Source of the DNA: Streptomyces zingiberis
Lineage (GTDB): Bacteria > Actinomycetota > Actinomycetes > Streptomycetales > Streptomycetaceae
Assembly: GCF_012034935.1 (NCBI RefSeq)
Contig: NZ_JAATEN010000002.1
Coordinates: 62,001 to 126,000, forward strand
Direction: 5' to 3'
Length of the DNA: 64,000 bases
The translations under genes and the position numbers were made by a program. Positions 30,053 to 41,498 of the stretch are shown piece after piece; positions within the stretch are counted from its first letter, which is position 1, and the number at the start of each line of letters is the position of its first letter. The notes under the pieces are model-generated. The model searched no databases and was not told the origin of the DNA. It was given only the letters and a program-made list of their open reading frames with translations.

Positions 30053-30946
30053 TCAGACTCTCACGTCGTCCGGGGTCCCGCCCGGCTGCGGCGGGGCCGT
30101 GGCGCAGCGCTCCTCCGCGGCCGCCGCGCGGCGGGCCCGGCGCCGGGCGAGCGGGGTGGTCACGGCCGCGAGGACCAGGAAGACCGCGATGGCCAGCAGG
30201 ACGATCGCGGCGCCCGAGGGGGCGTCGACGTGGTACGTCACCACCGTCCCGGTCAGCGAGACGGCGACGCCGAGGGAGACGGCGACGGCCAGCGTGGCGG
30301 TGAACCCGCGGGTGACGCGCTGCGCGGCGGCCACCGGGATCACCATCATCGCGCTCACCAGCAGCAGCCCCACGATGCGCATGGCCACGGTGACGGTCAC
30401 CGCGGCGGTGACCGCGAGCAGCAGGTTGAGCAGGCGCACCGGCAGCCCGGTGACGCGCGCGAACTCCTCGTCCTGGCAGACCGCGAAGAGCTGGCGGCGC
30501 AGCCCGATGGTGATCGCCACGACGAAGGCCGCCAGCAGGCAGATCGCCAGCACGTCCGCGGGGGCCACGGTGGTGATCGACCCGAAGAGATAGGTGGAGA
30601 GGTTGGCCGTGGAGCCGCCCGGCGCCAGGTTGATGATCATGACACCGCCGGCCATACCGCCGTAGAAGAGCATGGCGAGCGCGATGTCACCGCTGGTACG
30701 GCCGCGGGAGCGGATCAGCTCCATGCCCACCGAGCCGGCCACCGCCACCAGGGTCGCCGTCCAGACCGGGCTGGACTGGAGCAGGAAGCCGAGGGCGACA
30801 CCGGTCATGGCGACATGGCCGATGCCGTCACCCATGATCGCCTGGCGTCGCTGCACCAGGTAGATGCCGATCGCGGGCGCGGTGACGCCGACCAGCACGG
30901 CGGCCAGCAGCGCCCGCTGCATGAAGGCGTAGTCCAGGATCTCCAT
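30053..30946 (-). CDS. znuB: Zinc ABC transporter permease
   Basis: 297-aa integral membrane protein of the ABC-3 family with about eight hydrophobic segments, starting MEILDYAFMQRALLAAVLVG. The DGIGHVAMTGVALG segment is a family signature. It forms the channel for Zn2+ (possibly Mn2+) import with the ATPase encoded just upstream; its ATG overlaps the znuC stop by one base (TGATG). The cytoplasmic C-terminal tail is Arg/Ala/Pro-rich. Zinc rather than manganese is inferred from zur and the Zur box nearby. Confidence 0.92.
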   Translation of the reverse strand: MEILDYAFMQRALLAAVLVGVTAPAIGIYLVQRRQAIMGDGIGHVAMTGVALGFLLQSSPVWTATLVAVAGSVGMELIRSRGRTSGDIALAMLFYGGMAGGVMIINLAPGGSTANLSTYLFGSITTVAPADVLAICLLAAFVVAITIGLRRQLFAVCQDEEFARVTGLPVRLLNLLLAVTAAVTVTVAMRIVGLLLVSAMMVIPVAAAQRVTRGFTATLAVAVSLGVAVSLTGTVVTYHVDAPSGAAIVLLAIAVFLVLAAVTTPLARRRARRAAAAEERCATAPPQPGGTPDDVRV

Positions 30947-31716
30947 CAGGTCAGCAGCCCCGTCCGGACCGGTTCGGCCCCCGCGCCGGCGTGCGGGTGG
31001 ACGTGGTCGTGGCCGGGCAGCGCGTGCTGGCCGACGGCCTCGGGCGGCGGCCCGTCATGGACCACGCAGCCGTCGCGGAGCACGACCGCGCGGTCGATCA
31101 GCGGCTCCAGCGGGCCCAGCTCGTGCAGCACGAGCAGCACCGAGACGCCGTCCGCGACCTGCGCCCGCAGAATGTCCGCCAGATCCTCCTGGCCGGCGAG
31201 GTCGACGCCCGCCATCGGCTCGTCCATGATCAGCAGTTCGGGTTCGGCCGCCAGCGCCCGGGCTATCAGCACCCGCTGGTGCTGCCCGCCGGAGAGGGCG
31301 TTCACGGAGTCCCCGGCGCGGTGCTCCATACCGGTCAGCTCCAGGGCGCGTTCGACGGCCGCGCGGTCCGCCTTGCGCAGCGGCCGCAGCCCCGCCCGGG
31401 CCAGCCGCCCGGAGGAGACGACCTCGCGCACGGTGGCCGGCACCCCGCCCGCGGCGGTGGTGCGCTGCGGGACGTAACCGATCCGCGCCCAGTCGCGGAA
31501 GCGGGACAGCGGCGTGGCGAACAGCTCCAGCGAGCCCTCGGCGAGCTCCACCTGGCCCACGACGGCCCGGACGGCCGTGGACTTGCCCGAGCCGTTCGCG
31601 CCGAGCAGCGCGACCACCTCGCCGCGCCGGACGCGCAGATCGACACCGCGCAGCACGGTGCGCGCGCCCAGCCGGGCGGTCGCTCCGCGCAGGGAGACGA
31701 CGGGATGTGCGGTCAT
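30946..31716 (-). CDS. znuC: Zinc ABC transporter ATP-binding protein
   Basis: 256-aa ABC ATPase. Walker A GANGSGKST lies at residues 39-47, the signature LSGGQ near 137 and Walker B LLIMDEP near 161; the H-loop is LVLHELG. The C-terminal tail is His-rich (HALPGHDHVHPHAG), which may bind zinc and is common in ZnuC proteins. The ATG at 31716 has AAGGA about 10 nt upstream; a GTG at 31731 is less likely. It overlaps znuB by one base. Confidence 0.93.
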   Translation of the reverse strand: MTAHPVVSLRGATARLGARTVLRGVDLRVRRGEVVALLGANGSGKSTAVRAVVGQVELAEGSLELFATPLSRFRDWARIGYVPQRTTAAGGVPATVREVVSSGRLARAGLRPLRKADRAAVERALELTGMEHRAGDSVNALSGGQHQRVLIARALAAEPELLIMDEPMAGVDLAGQEDLADILRAQVADGVSVLLVLHELGPLEPLIDRAVVLRDGCVVHDGPPPEAVGQHALPGHDHVHPHAGAGAEPVRTGLLT

Positions 31717-31740
31717 GGTCGGGTCCTTCACGTGACGGTG

Positions 31741-31776
31741 GGTGGCGGAGGTGGCGGAGGTGGCGGAGGTGGCGGG
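31741..31776. repeat. 9-bp tandem repeat between znuC and znuA
   Basis: Four consecutive 9-bp units GGTGGCGG(A/A/A/G). The repeat lies in the 115-nt gap between znuA and znuC and is not translated in a gene I can support. Confidence 0.85.
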
Positions 31777-31831
31777 GACGGCGGTGCCGGGGACGGAGGT
31801 GACGGGAGCGGGGGTGCCACGGGGCGAACGG

Positions 31832-32944
31832 TCACCCGGCGCCGAGGGCCTTCCGCAGCGCGGCCAGGTTGGCGCGCATCACCTCGAAGTAGTCATCGCC
31901 CTTCGACCGGTCGGTGATTCCCTCCAGCGGGTCGAGCACGTCGGTGCGCAGTCCGGTGTCGCCGGCCAGGGTGCGCGCGGTACCGGCGGGGACCAGGGTC
32001 TCGAAGAAGACGGTGGTGACCTTCTCCTTCCGGGCTATGGAGTGCAGCTCCCTGACCCGGGCGGGGCTCGGCTCCTGCTCGGGGTCGAGGCCGCCGATCG
32101 CCTCCTGGTCCAGGCCGTAGCGGGCGGCGAGGTGGCCGAAGGCGGCGTGGGTGGTGATGAAGGTGTCGGTCGCGCGGTCGCGCAGTCCTTCTTCGAACTC
32201 TTCGTCGAGGGCGGTCAGCTTCTTCACCAGGGCGTCGGTGTTCCTGGTGTAGGCGCCGGCGTGCTCCGGGTCGGCCTCGGCCAGCACCTTGCCGAAGCCC
32301 TCGGCCACCTCCGCGTACTGGGTGGGGTCCAGCCAGAGGTGGGGGTCGGAGGCACCGCCGGAGTGGTCGTGACCGTGCTCGTCCCCGTGCTCGTCGCCGT
32401 GCTCGTCGCCGTGCTCGTCGTGCCGGTCGCCGTCGGCGTGCTCGTCGGCGTGCCCGTCGGTGTCCTCGTCTCCGCCGGCGGTTTTCCCGTCCGCCGGCTC
32501 CCCGGCGTGGTGCGCGGCGGCCAGCTCCGCGGCGTCCACCGCCTTCGCCACCCCGGACTGCGCGATGGCGTCGTCCACGGCCGGTTGCAGGCCCTTCAGG
32601 TGGAAGGCCACGTCCGCCTCACCGAGCCGGGCGGTCTGCCGCGGGGTGATCTCCAGGTCGTGCGGCTCGACGCCGGGCCCGGTCAGGGTGGAGACGGAGA
32701 CATGCTTCCCGCCGATCTCCTTCGCGAGGAACTCCAGCGGGTAGAAGGCCGCCACCACCTCGACCGTGCCGTTCCCGCTCGCGCCCGCGCCCGTCGCGCC
32801 GCCGCCGCAGGCGGTCAGCGTGAGGAGCCCGAGGGCGGTGGCCCCGGCCGCGGCGGCGACGGTGGCCCGGCGGCGCAGGGGGCCCCGGCGGGAGCCATGG
32901 GGGGAGCGCCGGCGGGAGGGGAGGGCGGGACGGAGTGCGTTCAT
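31832..32944 (-). CDS. znuA: Zinc ABC transporter substrate-binding lipoprotein
   Basis: 370-aa cluster A-I/ZnuA protein. A twin-Arg-containing N region and hydrophobic stretch end in the lipobox LTAC with Cys46, so it is a membrane-anchored lipoprotein. It carries VVAAFYPLEFLAKEIGG, HDLEITPRQ and TTHAAFGHLAARYG, supplying metal-binding histidines. The His/Asp/Glu/Gly-rich loop (about residues 145-190, built on H-G-D-E repeats) is the zinc-capture loop of ZnuA, encoded by 12-bp repeats. I use the ATG at 32944; ATGs at 32953 and 32965 are alternatives. A Zur box is just upstream. Confidence 0.94.
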   Translation of the reverse strand: MNALRPALPSRRRSPHGSRRGPLRRRATVAAAAGATALGLLTLTACGGGATGAGASGNGTVEVVAAFYPLEFLAKEIGGKHVSVSTLTGPGVEPHDLEITPRQTARLGEADVAFHLKGLQPAVDDAIAQSGVAKAVDAAELAAAHHAGEPADGKTAGGDEDTDGHADEHADGDRHDEHGDEHGDEHGDEHGHDHSGGASDPHLWLDPTQYAEVAEGFGKVLAEADPEHAGAYTRNTDALVKKLTALDEEFEEGLRDRATDTFITTHAAFGHLAARYGLDQEAIGGLDPEQEPSPARVRELHSIARKEKVTTVFFETLVPAGTARTLAGDTGLRTDVLDPLEGITDRSKGDDYFEVMRANLAALRKALGAG

Positions 32945-32965
32945 GACATCCATTTTCAACAACAC

Positions 32966-32980
32966 TGGAAACGATTGTCA
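32966..32980 (-). promoter_or_regulatory. Zur box and -35 element of znuA
   Basis: TGGAAACGATTGTCA is a 7-1-7 near palindrome that closely fits the actinobacterial Zur motif. On the minus strand TTGACA (32981-32976) overlaps it and would be the -35 of znuA, with an AT-rich TTGAAA stretch at the -10 distance. If so, transcription begins close to or at the znuA start codon, and Zur binding blocks RNA polymerase. The site is 139 bp from glyS on the other strand. Confidence 0.85.
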
Positions 32981-33118
32981 ACAAAAAGGATGAGCGGACC
33001 ACGCGGGAACCGTCCGTGAGCGCTCGATACCCGGACCCCGGACACCAATTGGTCCCAGGGGACCGCGCGCCGGTAGCCTGATGCCTTCGCCGTTCGTCGT
33101 CGTACTGAAGAGAGCACC

Positions 33119-34501
33119 GTGGCCGCCGACAAGATCGACACCATCGTCAGCCTCAGCAAGCGCCGGGGCTTCGTCTACCCGTGCAGTGAGATCTACGGCG
33201 GCCAGCGCGCCGCCTGGGATTACGGGCCGCTCGGTGTGGAGCTCAAGGAGAACCTCAAGCGCCAGTGGTGGCGCGCCATGGTCACCTCCCGGGAGGACGT
33301 CGTCGGTCTCGACTCCTCGGTGATCCTGGCCCCCGAGGTCTGGGAGGCCTCCGGTCACGTCGCCACCTTCACCGACCCGCTCACCGAGTGCACCTCCTGC
33401 CACAAGCGGTTCCGCGCCGACCACCTCGAAGAGGCGTACGAGGCCAAGCACGGCCGGCTGCCGGCGAACGGCCTGACCGACGTGAACTGCCCGCACTGCG
33501 GCAACAAGGGCGGCTTCACCGAGCCCAAGCAGTTCTCGGGTCTGCTCTCCACCCACCTCGGCCCCACCCAGGACTCCGGCTCCGTGGCCTACCTGCGGCC
33601 CGAGACGGCCCAGGGCATCTTCACCAACTTCGCGCAGGTGCAGCAGACCTCGCGGAAGAAGCCGCCGTTCGGCATCGCCCAGATGGGCAAGTCCTTCCGG
33701 AACGAGATCACGCCCGGCAACTTCATCTTCCGCACCCGCGAGTTCGAGCAGATGGAGATGGAGTTCTTCGTCAAGCCCGGCGAGGACGAGAAGTGGCACC
33801 TCTACTGGATGGAGGAGCGCTGGAACTGGTACCGGGGTCTCGGCCTGCGCGAGGAGAACATGCGCTGGTACGACCACCCGGCGGAGAAGCTCTCCCACTA
33901 CTCCAAGCGCACCGCCGACATCGAGTACCGCTTCAACTTCGGCGGCAGTGAGTTCTCCGAGCTGGAGGGCGTGGCCAACCGCACCGACTTCGACCTCGGC
34001 GCCCACTCCAAGGCCTCCGGCCACGACCTGTCGTACTTCGACCAGGAGGCCGGCGAGCGCTGGACGCCGTACGTCATCGAGCCGGCGGCCGGCGTGAACC
34101 GCGCCATGCTCGCCTTCCTGCTCGACGCCTACGTCGAGGACGAGGCGCCGAACGCCAAGGGCAAGATGGAGAAGCGGACGGTGCTCCGGCTCGACCCGCG
34201 CCTGGCCCCGGTGAAGGCCGCCGTGCTGCCGCTCTCCCGCAACCCGGAGCTGTCCCCCAAGGCCAAGGGGCTCGCGGCCGACCTGCGCAAGAACTGGAAC
34301 ATCGAGTTCGACGACGCGGGCGCCATCGGCCGCCGCTACCGCCGCCAGGACGAGATCGGCACGCCGTTCTGCGTGACGGTCGACTTCGACACCCTGGACG
34401 ACAACGCCGTCACCGTCCGCGAGCGGGACAGCATGCAGCAGGAGCGGGTCTCGCTGGACCAGATCCAGGGCTACCTGGGCGCCCGTCTCCTGGGCTGCTG
34501 A
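33119..34501 (+). CDS. glyS: Glycine-tRNA ligase (dimeric type)
   Basis: 460-aa class II aminoacyl-tRNA synthetase charging tRNA-Gly. Visible features: the N-terminal [20 protein letters not shown] motif, a zinc-binding CTSCHKRF / CPHCGNKGG pair, motif 2 with [20 protein letters not shown], and the C-terminal anticodon-binding domain. The GTG at 33119 gives [17 protein letters not shown] as in relatives. It is the alpha2 (eukaryote-like) type normal for actinobacteria. It stands alone, divergent from znuA, and is followed by an 18-bp hairpin. Confidence 0.96.
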   Translation: MAADKIDTIVSLSKRRGFVYPCSEIYGGQRAAWDYGPLGVELKENLKRQWWRAMVTSREDVVGLDSSVILAPEVWEASGHVATFTDPLTECTSCHKRFRADHLEEAYEAKHGRLPANGLTDVNCPHCGNKGGFTEPKQFSGLLSTHLGPTQDSGSVAYLRPETAQGIFTNFAQVQQTSRKKPPFGIAQMGKSFRNEITPGNFIFRTREFEQMEMEFFVKPGEDEKWHLYWMEERWNWYRGLGLREENMRWYDHPAEKLSHYSKRTADIEYRFNFGGSEFSELEGVANRTDFDLGAHSKASGHDLSYFDQEAGERWTPYVIEPAAGVNRAMLAFLLDAYVEDEAPNAKGKMEKRTVLRLDPRLAPVKAAVLPLSRNPELSPKAKGLAADLRKNWNIEFDDAGAIGRRYRRQDEIGTPFCVTVDFDTLDDNAVTVRERDSMQQERVSLDQIQGYLGARLLGC

Positions 34502-34576
34502 CCTGGGAGGCTGATCCCGGCGAGCGGGCCTTCCCCCGCTGCCGGCCGGGCCCCCGCGGCCCGGCCCTCCACGTAC

Positions 34577-34625
34577 ACGGCGCCCCGGCGCCCGTCTCCT
34601 TCCCGAGCGGGCGCCGGGGCGCCGT
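34577..34625 (+). terminator. glyS terminator
   Basis: A perfect 18-bp inverted repeat, arms 34577-34594 and 34608-34625 with a 13-nt loop, 76 nt after the glyS stop. Immediately downstream are direct repeats of GTGTCCGTTCTCCG (about 34647 and 34673). Confidence 0.85.
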
Positions 34626-34851
34626 GCGTTCCCGGTGTCCGTGCCGGTGTCCGTTCTCCGGGTTCGTGCCCGTGTCCGTTCTCCGTGGCCGCGGGGACGG
34701 GTGCGACCGGCGTCCTGGGCGCCGGACCCGGGGTGACCGGGGTGCGGACCGCGGGTGCTCCGCGGGTGCGGGACAATGGAGGGCCGCGCCCGTCCGCCGC
34801 CCGGCCGCCACCGGGCGCGCGGAGCCGTACGACCCGAGGGAATGCCGTTCC

Positions 34852-35988
34852 ATGACCCCGACGCCGCCCCTGCAGATCGGCCCGCACACCGTGCGGCCGC
34901 CGGTGGTGCTCGCCCCCATGGCCGGGATCACCAACGCGCCGTTCCGCACCCTGTGCCGCGAGTTCTCCGGCGGCAAGGGCCTGTTCGTCAGCGAGATGAT
35001 CACGACGCGGGCGCTGGTCGAGCGGGACGCCAAGACGCTGCGGCTGATCCACTTCGACTCCGCGGAGAAGCCCCGCTCCGTCCAGCTCTACGGGGTGGAC
35101 CCGGCCACCGTCGGCAAGGCCGTCCGCATGATCGTGGACGAGGACCTGGCCGACCACATCGATCTCAACTTCGGCTGCCCGGTGCCCAAGGTGACCCGCA
35201 AGGGCGGCGGCTCCGCGCTCCCGTACAAACGGCCGCTGCTCCGCGCGATCCTCCGGGAGGCGGTCACCGGCGCCGGCGGCCTGCCCGTCACCGTGAAGAT
35301 GCGCAAGGGCATCGACGAGGACCACCTCACCTACCTCGACGCCGGCCGGATCGCCGTCGAGGAGGGGGTCACCGCGATCGCCCTGCACGGCCGCACCGCC
35401 GCCCAGCACTACGGCGGCACGGCCGACTGGGAGGCCATCGCCCGGCTCAAGGAGGCCGTCCCGGAGATCCCGGTGCTCGGCAACGGCGACATCTGGTCCG
35501 CCGCCGACGCGGTGCGGATGGTGCGCGAGACCGGGTGCGACGGGGTCGTGGTGGGCCGCGGCTGCCTGGGGCGGCCCTGGCTCTTCGGTGACCTGGTCGC
35601 CGCGTTCGAGGGCACCGGCGAGGTCGCGGCCCCCACGTTCGGCGAGGTCGCGGCCGTCATGCGGCGCCACGCCCAGCTGCTGGGGGAGTGGCTGGAGGAC
35701 GAGGCGCGGGGCGTCATCGACTTCCGCAAGCACGTCGCCTGGTACACCAAGGGCTTCTCGGTCGGCTCCGAGGCGCGCAGGCAGCTGGCCACCGCGTCCT
35801 CCCTGGCCGAGCTCGATGAGCTGCTCGGCCGGCTGGACGCGGACCAGCCCTGGCCCGCGCACGCCGACGGGCCGCGCGGGCGCACCTCCGGCCGCAACCG
35901 GGTGGTGCTTCCCGAGGGCTGGCTGGCCGACCCGTACGACACGGCGTGCGTGGGGGCCGACGCGGAACTGGACACCTCCGGCGGCTGA
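34852..35988 (+). CDS. dusB: tRNA-dihydrouridine synthase (DusB type)
   Basis: 378-aa FMN enzyme reducing uridines in tRNA. It shows VVLAPMAGITNAPFRTLCRE, the LNFGCPVPKVTRKGGGSAL motif with the catalytic Cys, LHGRTAAQHYGG, and VLGNGDIWSAADAVRMV. The ATG at 34852 gives MTPTPPLQIGPHTVRPPVV, as in other Streptomyces. The C-terminal helical domain completes a normal-length DusB. It follows glyS in the same direction but is separated by a strong terminator, so it probably has its own promoter. Confidence 0.94.
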   Translation: MTPTPPLQIGPHTVRPPVVLAPMAGITNAPFRTLCREFSGGKGLFVSEMITTRALVERDAKTLRLIHFDSAEKPRSVQLYGVDPATVGKAVRMIVDEDLADHIDLNFGCPVPKVTRKGGGSALPYKRPLLRAILREAVTGAGGLPVTVKMRKGIDEDHLTYLDAGRIAVEEGVTAIALHGRTAAQHYGGTADWEAIARLKEAVPEIPVLGNGDIWSAADAVRMVRETGCDGVVVGRGCLGRPWLFGDLVAAFEGTGEVAAPTFGEVAAVMRRHAQLLGEWLEDEARGVIDFRKHVAWYTKGFSVGSEARRQLATASSLAELDELLGRLDADQPWPAHADGPRGRTSGRNRVVLPEGWLADPYDTACVGADAELDTSGG

Positions 35989-36086
35989 CCCGGCCGGGGC
36001 CTCCACCGGCCGCGGGCGTGGCCCGCGCCGGCGGCGGCGGCCCGGTGCGGGGGAGGTTCCCGGAGGGCCGGGTTGTTTCCCTCGGA

Positions 36087-36218
36087 TCATCTCGCTGACC
36101 GGATGAGGATGGTGGCGAGGCGGAGCCCGGTGAGGTGGATGGGGGCGGTCCTGCCGTAGGGGGTGGCCGGTCCGCGCCATTGCTCGAGCGCGCTGATGCT
36201 CCGCTCGACCGTGGTGCG
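36087..36218 (-). pseudogene. IS5-type transposase 3' remnant
   Basis: The last ~43 codons of a reading frame that runs in from unrelated sequence read TTVERSISALEQWRG followed by a hydrophobic end (HLTGLRLATILIRSAR). This resembles the C terminus of IS5-family DDE transposases, including the catalytic-region V-E-R and the Q-W-R-G segment. Nothing upstream on the same frame looks like transposase, so only the tail survives. A palindrome abuts the break at 36229. The call rests on motif resemblance only. Confidence 0.5.
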
Positions 36219-36228
36219 CGGACCAGGT

Positions 36229-36265
36229 GCAGAGTTTCTTACATCCATGGCGTAACAAACTCTGC
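36229..36265. repeat. AT-rich inverted repeat beside the transposase remnant
   Basis: GCAGAGTTTCTTAC (36229-36242) and GTAACAAACTCTGC (36252-36265) are 14-bp arms with one mismatch and a 9-nt centre. The surrounding 36225-36300 has unusually low GC for this window. The rest of 35989-36391 shows no gene. It could be an element end, an operator or a hairpin. Confidence 0.7.
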
Positions 36266-36391
36266 GCATATCCGGTGACGCTGTAACTTTTCCTGCAAGA
36301 TCACGGGGCCGGGAGTCACGGGCGATCTTCTGGTGCGGGGCATCGAGGTCCGGTAAGGATGATCGTGTTCTGCGCAGAGGGTCCGGCCGGG

Positions 36392-38071
36392 CTAGGGCTC
36401 CCGGTGGGGTGCGGGGCCCGGGTGCCTCGCCGGGGGTACCGGTACCGGAGTGGGTTCCCGCGCCGGCCGGGTGGCGGTCTGCGTCCCGTTTCCGGTGGCT
36501 GCGGTGGCCCGGCCCGTGTGTGCGGGGCCGGGTTCCAGGCCCGCCGCCGCGTCCCGTTCCGCCGCCACCAGCAGGTCGAGCGCGAGGGCGGCCGTCCAGC
36601 CGAAGTCCCGGCTGCCGCGCGCCAGCCCGGTGTACGGGTCGACGTACTCGGCGAAGCCGGAGGCGTCGGCCGCGCTGAGCAGCGCCGAGCGCAGGGCGTC
36701 CGCGCGCGCGGGCGCGCCGTACCGCCGCAGCCCTCGCTCCAGCAGCCAGTTGACGTTGAACCAGGCGGGGCCGCGCCAGTAGCGGTGGGGATCGAAGGAC
36801 GGTCCGCGCAGGTCGTAGCTGGGTACCAGCCGTACCGCGCCGCCCAGGCCGAAGTGCGGGCCGCAGAGGGTGGCGAGCAGCGCACCGGCGATCTCGTCCG
36901 GCAGGCCGGGCAGGGCGAGCGGCAGCAGACCGGCCGCGGAGTACCCGCCGACGGGGCGGCCGCCCCGCACGTCGTAGCCGCGGAAGAGCCCGGCCGCCGG
37001 GTCCCACCCGTGCTCGGTCAGGGAACAGGTGAGGCGCTCGGCCCGGGCGCGGTGGGGTTCCGGCGGGGCGCCGACGGCTTCGGCGATCCGGGCCAGCGCG
37101 TGCTCGGAGAGGGCGAGCAGGGCGTTGAACCCGGTGTCCTCGACGGCGAACGCGTGCGGTGCGTCGTCCCGGTAGCCGTGGTCGCGGTAGTCGGCGGCGA
37201 GCCGCACGTAGCGGCCGTAGTCCAGATCGGTGGGGCGGTCCGCGACGGCGCAGTGGTCGAGGTCGGCCCGGCGGAAGGCGGAACGGCGGGCGGGCTCGAC
37301 CCGTTCCAGCGGACCGTCCCAGCTGGGGCTGTTGTCCATGCCGGACTCCCAGGGGTGGACGATCGACACCAGTCCGTGCCCGCGCAGGTCGCGGCGGTCC
37401 AGCAGATAGCGGTGCCAGGCGTCCAGCCGGGGATGGAGCCGGCGGAGGAAGGACTCCCGGGCCGAGCCTGCGGGGTCCGACTCGTGGACCAGCCAGGCCG
37501 CCAGGGCGTGCACCGGGGGCTGGACCAGCCCGGAGGTCTCGGCCGCGGCCGGAGCCCCGACGGCCGCGCCGGCCCGGGAGGAGCGCCAGAACCCGGGCCC
37601 GGGGAAGTACGCGGCGGGGTCGACCGACGGGTTGAAGACGATGTGCGGGACGCGGCCGTCGCCCCACTGGGCCGCGAAGAGCGTGGTGAGTTCCCGGCGT
37701 GCGCGGGACGGGGACAGGTGGCGCAGGCCGATGGCGACGAAGGCGGAGTCCCAGCTCCACTGGTGCGGGTAGAGGCCGCGGGAGGGGACGGTCGAGGAGC
37801 CCGTCCAGTTGGCGGCGAGGACACGCCCGGCGTCGCGGCGCAGGGTGGCGGGGCCGGCCGGGGGCGGCGCGGGCCGGGGGATGCGCGGCCGGTCCGGGAA
37901 GGGGCGGGCCGCGGGGGTCCCGGTGTCCGCGCGGTGGGTGCTGGGCACCGGGCGCCGCGGGGGCACCGGGTCGGCCGTGGGGGTCGTGTGGTCCGTGCTG
38001 TCCACGGAGGGCTCCGAACGGAAGGACGGGAGTGCGGGGAGTGCGGGGAGTGCCGGGAAGGTGGGCCCCAC
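36392..38071 (-). CDS. GH63/MGH1-like glycoside hydrolase
   Basis: 559-aa protein with an (alpha/alpha)6-barrel glycosidase signature. Seen are LYPHQWSWDSAFVAIGLRHL, HPWESGMDNSPSWD (containing the acid residue used by mannosylglycerate/glucosylglycerate hydrolase relatives), YWRGPAWFNVNWLLERGLRR and FAEYVDPYTG. Substrates of close relatives include glucosylglycerate, mannosylglycerate and related alpha-glucosides, so a compatible-solute or alpha-glucan role is an inference. The first ~75 and last ~40 residues are Pro/Ala/Thr-rich; the N terminus includes a 9-bp repeat (Pro-Ala-Leu). It is divergent from ppdK across 536 bp. Confidence 0.83.
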   Translation of the reverse strand: MGPTFPALPALPALPSFRSEPSVDSTDHTTPTADPVPPRRPVPSTHRADTGTPAARPFPDRPRIPRPAPPPAGPATLRRDAGRVLAANWTGSSTVPSRGLYPHQWSWDSAFVAIGLRHLSPSRARRELTTLFAAQWGDGRVPHIVFNPSVDPAAYFPGPGFWRSSRAGAAVGAPAAAETSGLVQPPVHALAAWLVHESDPAGSARESFLRRLHPRLDAWHRYLLDRRDLRGHGLVSIVHPWESGMDNSPSWDGPLERVEPARRSAFRRADLDHCAVADRPTDLDYGRYVRLAADYRDHGYRDDAPHAFAVEDTGFNALLALSEHALARIAEAVGAPPEPHRARAERLTCSLTEHGWDPAAGLFRGYDVRGGRPVGGYSAAGLLPLALPGLPDEIAGALLATLCGPHFGLGGAVRLVPSYDLRGPSFDPHRYWRGPAWFNVNWLLERGLRRYGAPARADALRSALLSAADASGFAEYVDPYTGLARGSRDFGWTAALALDLLVAAERDAAAGLEPGPAHTGRATAATGNGTQTATRPAREPTPVPVPPARHPGPAPHREP

Positions 38072-38607
38072 CCTGTGCCGTCGAACGTAGCGGAGGGTTT
38101 TGTCCTCTCAAAGGGGAAAGGTCCCACTGTGACACGCGCCTCAGTGGTGCGGCCGGGGGTCGGGCGTGAGCGGGTCGGGTGTGCGTGCGGACTGTCCGGA
38201 AGTTGAGACGGCCCCGATGCCTGCGGCGTGATTCCCGCCACTCTGATCGGGCTCGCGCTCGTTTGAGCGCTCTCTTGTGGCGTGCACCTCTCAAACGTTT
38301 GGCACTGGGTGTCAGCTCTGCCGGCTTCAAGAGGTCACGGAACTGGTCACTCCCGGTGGCCTCCGCCTCGCGGGGCGGGCTCGTTCCCGGCGTGTCCGGT
38401 CACCGTGCGTTCGGTTCATGAACACCTCGGACACCCCTTCCGGGCCCGGGCTCACTTTCGATCCGCTGGCAAAGGCGGGGTCAAGCCCGGCCAATCCCCC
38501 AGTTCACGCCGTCGGCTGCCTTCGATCTGGGTACGCTCCCCGCCATCAAGGGCAGCCCCTCCCCCGAACCGCTCCCGAGGGGGACCCATCACGAGGAGTG
38601 CGATCCC
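38072..38607. promoter_or_regulatory. Divergent regulatory region, glycosidase gene / ppdK
   Basis: No gene is seen in this 536-bp gap. It contains a hairpin GCGCTC-GTTT-GAGCGC (38256-38271), the 10-bp palindrome CAAACGTTTG (38292-38301), and AT-richer stretches. CAAACGTTTG resembles half-symmetric LacI-family operators, but no regulator is adjacent. The ribosome binding site GAGGAG of ppdK is at 38593-38598. Confidence 0.4.
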
Positions 38608-41430
<2,823 letters not shown>

Positions 41431-41444
41431 CGCGGCCACGATCC

Positions 41445-41498
41445 ACCGGAGCGGGGGCGGGTCCCCGACCCTCACGACCGGCCCGCCCCCGCTCCGGT
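41445..41498 (+). terminator. ppdK terminator
   Basis: A perfect 17-bp stem, arms 41445-41461 and 41482-41498, loop 20 nt, beginning 14 nt after the ppdK stop codon. Confidence 0.85.

Noticed and set aside
36392..38330. Long minus-strand frame joining the transposase tail to the glycosidase region
   Set aside because: Different frame from the glycosidase and mostly Arg/Pro/Gly; only its last ~43 codons resemble a transposase.
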